Origin: Ephemerocybe angulata | Lineage: Eukaryota > Basidiomycota > Agaricomycetes > Agaricales > Psathyrellaceae | Assembly (NCBI GenBank): GCA_013368325.1 | Contig: JAACJK010000002.1 | Location: 1 to 64,000, forward strand | Length of the DNA stretch: 64,000 nucleotides | Direction: 5' to 3' | Shown here: one piece after another, positions 59,327-64,000 of the stretch | Layout: every line of letters starts with the position of its first letter | How positions within the stretch are numbered: position 1 is the first letter of the stretch | Made by a program: the position numbers and the translations under genes | Notes under the pieces: generated by a model | Told to the model about the DNA's origin: nothing | Seen by the model: the letters and a program-made list of their open reading frames with translations, nothing else | Databases searched by the model: none

Positions 59327-61452
59327 ATGTCTGCAGTTCAGAGGCGCAAAATCGAATCGGTACGCCAAGCTCCGAGTCGCACTCTTCCATTGATAGACAT
59401 TCTTCAAAGTACCTCGCTTCAGCTGAAGCAGGATCCAAGCAACACATCAATAAACTGAGCAATGATTGGCCAACAGACCACTCCCACTCCCTCCGTCTTG
59501 TCTCAATTGCCCTACGACACATAAGCAGCACCCCTCCCCCGCCCCGGCGCTCCGATACCTCAGAACGAAGTCACCTACACCTAGGCCTCACTTCCGAGGA
59601 GATCCGCGCCGTCGACCTCATGCAATCCTGCGTCCCCTGCGCCGAGAACGCCCTCCGCTCCCTCGTCGGCGAGGACGAAGCGCACATGCGCTTGGTGTTC
59701 GACATCTTCCGCGAACATATCCACGCACTGCTTGACTGGCTCGTCTACTTCGTGCGGAATTGGAATCTCGTGCGGCAGGATGTTGCGAATCCGACGTTCC
59801 ACGGGACTGTCGCGGCCTCCGTTATGATTTTGGGCTTGCTGAACACGGGCCCGGAGGCGTACTTCGCGGACGACCCGCGGGCGCTCGGGCGGATGGTGGA
59901 TATCGTGCTTTCGGTTTGGATCGCCGGGGTGAACGACGAGGGGGCGAACTCGAGTCCGAGGGCGTGGGGTACGTCCGTCCGTCCCATTGTCGATGCGTTC
60001 AGAATATGTGTGACCGGGCGGTCCTCTGGGGCTAAGGATGTCTTGTTTGAGAGGGTCCGCGGGTTCAAGACGCTCCAGCCGCTGGCGGACGCCTGCGCGC
60101 GCAGGCTCGCGGAGTGGGAGAACGCGCATAGGGGAATGTATACGCGAAACCCACAGAGCACCGATATATCGGGTCTCGAAGCTATTTTGCAAGCTGTTCA
60201 AGGTCTAACAACCCGCATCGAAGGATTCTCCAGGGCGGTATTCAACCGGAGGTTCTATGTCATAGTGATGGGGATTGCTGGGCATTTCAAGGGCGTTAGG
60301 AGGGGGCAAACCACCATCGCTGTCGATTTGGTAAAGGACTTGTTCCTTCCGAAGGAACCTCGAGGAGTAGATTGGTGCCATATCGTACCGGAACTCCTTG
60401 CGTCGGGGCTGCTAGAAATCATCCTCGATGATTTGGTCACGAGAAGGGCTGGGCAAAGCATAGAACAACCATTTTCGGGAGCATGGCGAGAGGATCCTTT
60501 GGACTGGCTGCAGAGGATGTCACAATATCCACGCATTGGCGCAGCGTTGGTCGATGCAGTCGGGGCGGTTCCCAATGCAACTAGGCGGACAGTCAGCTCC
60601 CACCCTATTGCGAAGAAAGTTTACACAGAGTTCGCCCATGTCTGGATTTCTACGCAACTGGTGCACGAAAGCCTCAGTGGGGACACCAGTCCTATTCTAT
60701 ACTGCGACTCTCTCAAGGTATGCTTTCCTTGTCATGACCGCCAATCATTTGCATTGAGCTTGTGGGTAGCATCAGAATAGAGAGAGTGCGGCTCTATCAC
60801 GCGCCCCTGAAGAATCCAGGGAATGTTCGTGGTGTCGTGTTACCATCTACTGTTCTATCGAGTGCCAAAAAGAAGACTGGCAAAGAATCCACCGCAAAGA
60901 ATGCCAGCAAAAACGAGTCTATCGGATCGGTGAGTATGCGGCACTTTGACTTAGCCTTTTGCTGCCCGCCTAACCGTGTTTCTTTTGTTTCTTTTCGCAG
61001 ACCGTCAGCTAGAGGATGTGTGGATATCGCAGCGGTCTAGAAAATTCTACCTTGCCAGCCTGGCGAATCGAATACAAGCCGCCATGGCCCCCGACCCGGA
61101 CTATGTCCAAAGCCTCCCTGCCACCGCAAACGTCTGTTCCTTCACCTTCGTCGACTACAGGGAAAAACCTCCCAGGCTTGCAGCATGTGTGCATCCCTCG
61201 ATTTACTTTGCCACTATGGCTGCGGGTGGGGAAAGGCTTGCCCTCTTCAATGACAAGCGAGAGAAAGAAGTGCTCAACGATTGGCAAGAGAACGAGAATG
61301 TACATTTGGCTGCCGCCGTTTGCCCCTTCGTTGGACGCTATGTAGTCCTTGTTCTGGGACGGTTTCTTCGCGTCCCCGACCCTTCAAGGAGTGATTCCTT
61401 CAAGTACGAAGCGATCAATGGGTTTCTTAGGATCGCGGAGGTAGATAGTTAA
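59327..61452 (+). CDS. MYND-type zinc-finger protein, family gene 10 (C-x4-H form, tandem unit 3)
   Basis: Exon 1 is MSAVQRRKIES (ATG at 59327). The upstream ATG used as the longest start in gene 8 is ACG here, so the shorter start is the shared one. An intron leads to YLASAEAGSKQHINKLSNDW; the helical region ends YCDSLK. The finger reads HQNRES, ECSWC, YCSIEC and DWQRIHRKEC. The last exon has DRQLEDVWISQRSRKFYL and GRYVVLVLGRFLRVPDPSRS, ending FLRIAEVDS. It is closer to gene 8 than to gene 9 in the finger and C-terminal domain. Confidence 0.87.
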
Positions 61453-61560
61453 TGGCCATCGGCAAGCGGTAACATATGTCTGTTGCTTGACATCCTTCCA
61501 AAAAGTAATGTACAGAGAAGTAAGGTAAACAGTCCCACGGGGGCTGGGGGCATTCTGCCC

Positions 61561-63575
61561 TCATTCACTATCGCTCTGCTCCTGTAAGAAGGCAGCGATG
61601 CTGTTTCGAGCGTTTCCCTGCAGAACCAGACAGGTTAATGATCATCCGTATGCAACTCAGGTCCGACGCGGACTTACAGATCGACGTCGCGGTACAATTT
61701 CCTCCCCTCGCTCGCTTCAGGTTCGCTGTCCTTCTCCTGCGCCTTCTTAATCCGCCCGGACCGTGACTCACGCTGCTGCATCGATTTCGCGAACTGTTGC
61801 ACGTCCTCTATAACAATAACCAGCACATGAGCGAACTCGAACTCGGACTGGGTTTGGAATGACCGCGGTGCTCACCGAGTTCCTTCTCAAACTCCCTCTT
61901 CTCTTTAATCTCTTTCGCCTTTTCGAGGGAGAGCCGCCCGGTCATACCGAGTTCTGCGAGCATCTCTTTGAGCTTGGAGATTTGCTGTCGCGTGTCCATG
62001 TCTTTGAAAAGTTTTGCCCAGACTTTGCGCACACCGCACGCAAGGACGAAGGACTGCATTGCATGTTCCATGTTAGCGTCGCCGTCGTGTGACGAGGAAC
62101 GAGTAGTTGAATCTCTGACCTTGAGCCTCTTGATGGTTTCTTCGTCTTTGCTTAGAGCGGGCTTTGAAGAAGACGTTCTGCGTTTAGTTTCCGTCTTTGA
62201 TGTAGTCTGTCGGATCGAGTCAGGAGGGGTTCAAATCGGAGTCAAAAGTGTACGATACGTACGTTTTCCTTAGATGCGGACCCCTTCTTCCGCCGTGGAG
62301 GCTCGTCAATGAGGTCCGACAGTCCAGTTTCGCTGTCGCTTCCCTGCAGCGACCCAAGTTCAGCCTGGTGCACGAAGTGGGCGTTCAAGGGAACAAGTAC
62401 ACGCACATTGTCCTTGGGCTTCTGTTTCCGAGGTGGAGTTGCAAGGACTTTCTTCTTTGATGGTGGTTTCAACTCTTTCTCGGTCTCATCGCCACTGCCG
62501 CCGTCGTCATCGCTGACCGCGATGCTCTTTCGCTTCCGCTTAACGGCGGGCGAGACAGATTCGAGCTTAGCCTTCTTAGGGGAGTTTGCTTTGGGTTGGA
62601 CCTTGGGCTTCGCTGGTGAACGCCGTGGAGCCTCATTGGGTTCGTCTTGCTCCATGTCGGAGGTCGCGACATGTTCCTATAGGCTTTCGGATTAGATGAG
62701 TCAAGGCTACGATACAGCATAGCGTATACCGGAGTCTTGTACTGGAGGCCATTCTTTGCCTTCGTGGTCGACCTTTTAGGTTCATTGTCTGTAGCACACC
62801 GTCAGGTCCCCCGCTGAGTGCTTCATGATCTGAGACGTACCTTTCCCTTTCTTTGCTTTAGCCTTCAACGTCTGCCCCGCCCGTTTCTTCCGGCCCTTGC
62901 TTGACGGCTCCTCATCCCCAGACCCCTGCCTCTCATCGTCCGAGTTTTCAGCCGCGCGAGCCTTGTGGGGTTTGGTTGTTGAGCCACGCCTGCCTCGCTT
63001 CAATTTCGTTCTAGACTCTTCGTCCTCGCTCTCAGCTTGATATTCGTCTTCTGAGGCGTTGTCCTCGTCCTCGTCCTCTGAAATGACAAGGGGTTTGGCC
63101 TTCTTGACGCGAGCGGAGACGCGTGTCGGAGAACTGGCTGGTTCGCATACCGGAGATTTGCTGCGTTTTCTCTTGGGGGAAGGTGCGGGGGAGGAGAATA
63201 AGTCATCAACAGCCGTGCTGGATCCACCACCATCTTCTTCAGGTTCTGTCGGCTCCTCATTCTATGGCACGCGGTGGGTGTTGGACTAACAGTCAGACAG
63301 ACGGGTGTATTTGCGTACCATGGCATTCTCGGTAGCTTCTTTTATTATTTTCTTATACTCTGGAGTAGACGTAGCTCCCTCTTCCAGCCCTAAAGCCTTC
63401 TCGACCTCGGTCCTGACGAGTCTGTGGGACAAGGTGCTGCAAACGCGTGTCGAGTCATCACTAGCTCACTGCGGTGAGGGGTTAATACGACTTACTGGAG
63501 TTGACCTTTCCTCGCAATTGGTCTTACTATCGCATTGACCGCGTCGACGAGCGCCTGTTCTCCTATTGCAGGCAT
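61561..63575 (-). CDS. HIRIP3-like nuclear protein (histone-chaperone-type)
   Basis: Start at 63575: MPAIGEQALVDAVNAIVRPI, then HTLSHRLVRTEVEKALGLEE and EYKKIIKEATENAM, a helical N-terminal module. About 300 residues of acidic/basic disordered sequence follow with many SDDE-like patches. The conserved C-terminal block is FVLACGVRKVWAKLFKDMDT, LKEMLAELGMTGRLSLEKAK and KREFEKELED. This is the signature of HIRA-interacting protein 3 and its fungal relatives, which bind H2A-H2B-type histones in animals. The end is NARNSIAAFLQEQSDSE. The C4 run 61704-61707 must be C5 for the last two exons to share a frame, as the duplicated copy at 56149-56268 shows. Its 3' end is the right anchor of the MYND triplication. 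Confidence 0.82.
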
Positions 63576-64000
63576 GATGATCAGGGTTGGGAGCAAGAAT
63601 AGGCGCGCGCGTGTTGGAGGTCGCGTTCGTCCTTTGTCACGCCATGGCGTGCATGTCACACCCCGTGCGTTCACCGTGGGGCCCGTCACAGTCACACAGG
63701 ATTTCACGCCGCGCCAGCCATTCCTCGTTGTACCTTTCCAGCACCTTCATTGCGAAATGAAAGTCGTTTAGAATATGGTACGGGTGTGCTATAAGCTCTC
63801 TAGACCTGTGTTCTGGCGCCTAATCTAATCTTTCTAGAAATCGCATTTTCTGGGCTCTGTGGAATGATTTCGTGATACAAGGGCTCGACCGGCGCCGCAA
63901 CGACCGGAACGTCCTGAAATGTGAATTGTATTGAGGAGGAAATAGGCGTTCTCGAAGGTCTCATCACCACAAGCGCCTCCATCACCTGATAACGTTCCCG
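63576..64000. other. Right edge with a possible partial exon
   Basis: On the minus strand an open frame runs from about 63985 to 63800 (it includes SSSIQFTFQDVPVVAAPVEP). It could be the 3' part of a gene whose start lies beyond the window. I recognise no family, and no splice sites confirm it. Confidence 0.3.

Noticed and set aside
5094..61707. Idea that frame breaks are programmed frameshifting
   Set aside because: No shared slippery site or downstream structure is seen, the affected genes are unrelated, and all need the same kind of correction at simple runs.
5094..61707. Idea that errors fall only in plus-strand C runs
   Set aside because: Most do, but the membrane protein has a plus-strand G run and two sites are in A/T runs, so a strand effect is not supported.

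Overview
The window looks like nuclear DNA from a mushroom-forming basidiomycete (Agaricomycetes). Genes are broken by many GT-AG introns of about 45-70 nt. The gene content fits that group: a large MYND zinc-finger family, a DUF6589 protein, DUF7137 membrane proteins, a multi-START lipid-binding protein and a type I metacaspase. I see no rRNA, CRISPR array or convincing tRNA. All product calls come from reading translated exons and splice sites by eye.

Layout, left to right. 1-3.3 kb: MYND gene 1 (-). 4.1-7 kb: an FMP52/TIP30-like oxidoreductase (+) and a single-pass membrane protein with carbohydrate-binding-like ectodomains (-). 8.6-11.2 kb: two tandem DUF7137 paralogs (+). 11.6-17.3 kb: a RecQ-like helicase (+) and a DUF6589 protein (-), tail to tail with 7 nt between stop codons; this is a candidate mobile or selfish module. 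18-27.2 kb: MYND genes 2, 3 and 4 around a RING-finger gene. 27.4-41.7 kb: a conserved block on the minus strand holding a metacaspase, a LisH/Flo8-like glutamine-rich regulator and a very large multi-START protein. 42-49.9 kb: MYND genes 5, 6 and 7 (-) and one truncated MYND tail. 50.5-53.5 kb: pyridoxal kinase and ARP2 (+). 53.9-61.5 kb: a tandem array of MYND genes 8, 9 and 10 (+). 61.6-63.6 kb: a HIRIP3-like histone-chaperone-type gene (-).

The main biological signal is the MYND family: ten genes and one fragment in 64 kb. They share one plan: a short first exon, about 400-430 residues of helical sequence, a CDN/CDS motif, an intron inside the zinc finger, the rest of the finger, another intron and a C-terminal domain. 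Genes 1 and 2 have C-x4-C as the first zinc-ligand pair. Genes 3-10 all have C-x4-H, an apparent Cys-to-His ligand switch. Genes 8-10 arose by repeated duplication of a segment running from the 3' end of ARP2 to the 3' end of the HIRIP3-like gene; broken tails of both neighbours sit at the unit junctions.

A technical signal matters to any user of this sequence. Several otherwise well-conserved genes are broken by single missing bases, mostly in C/G homopolymers: FMP52, the membrane protein, DUF7137-B, the LisH regulator, the HIRIP3-like gene and probably the START gene. A duplicated copy inside the window keeps the unbroken frame in one case. This pattern suggests undercalled homopolymers in the assembly rather than many pseudogenes.
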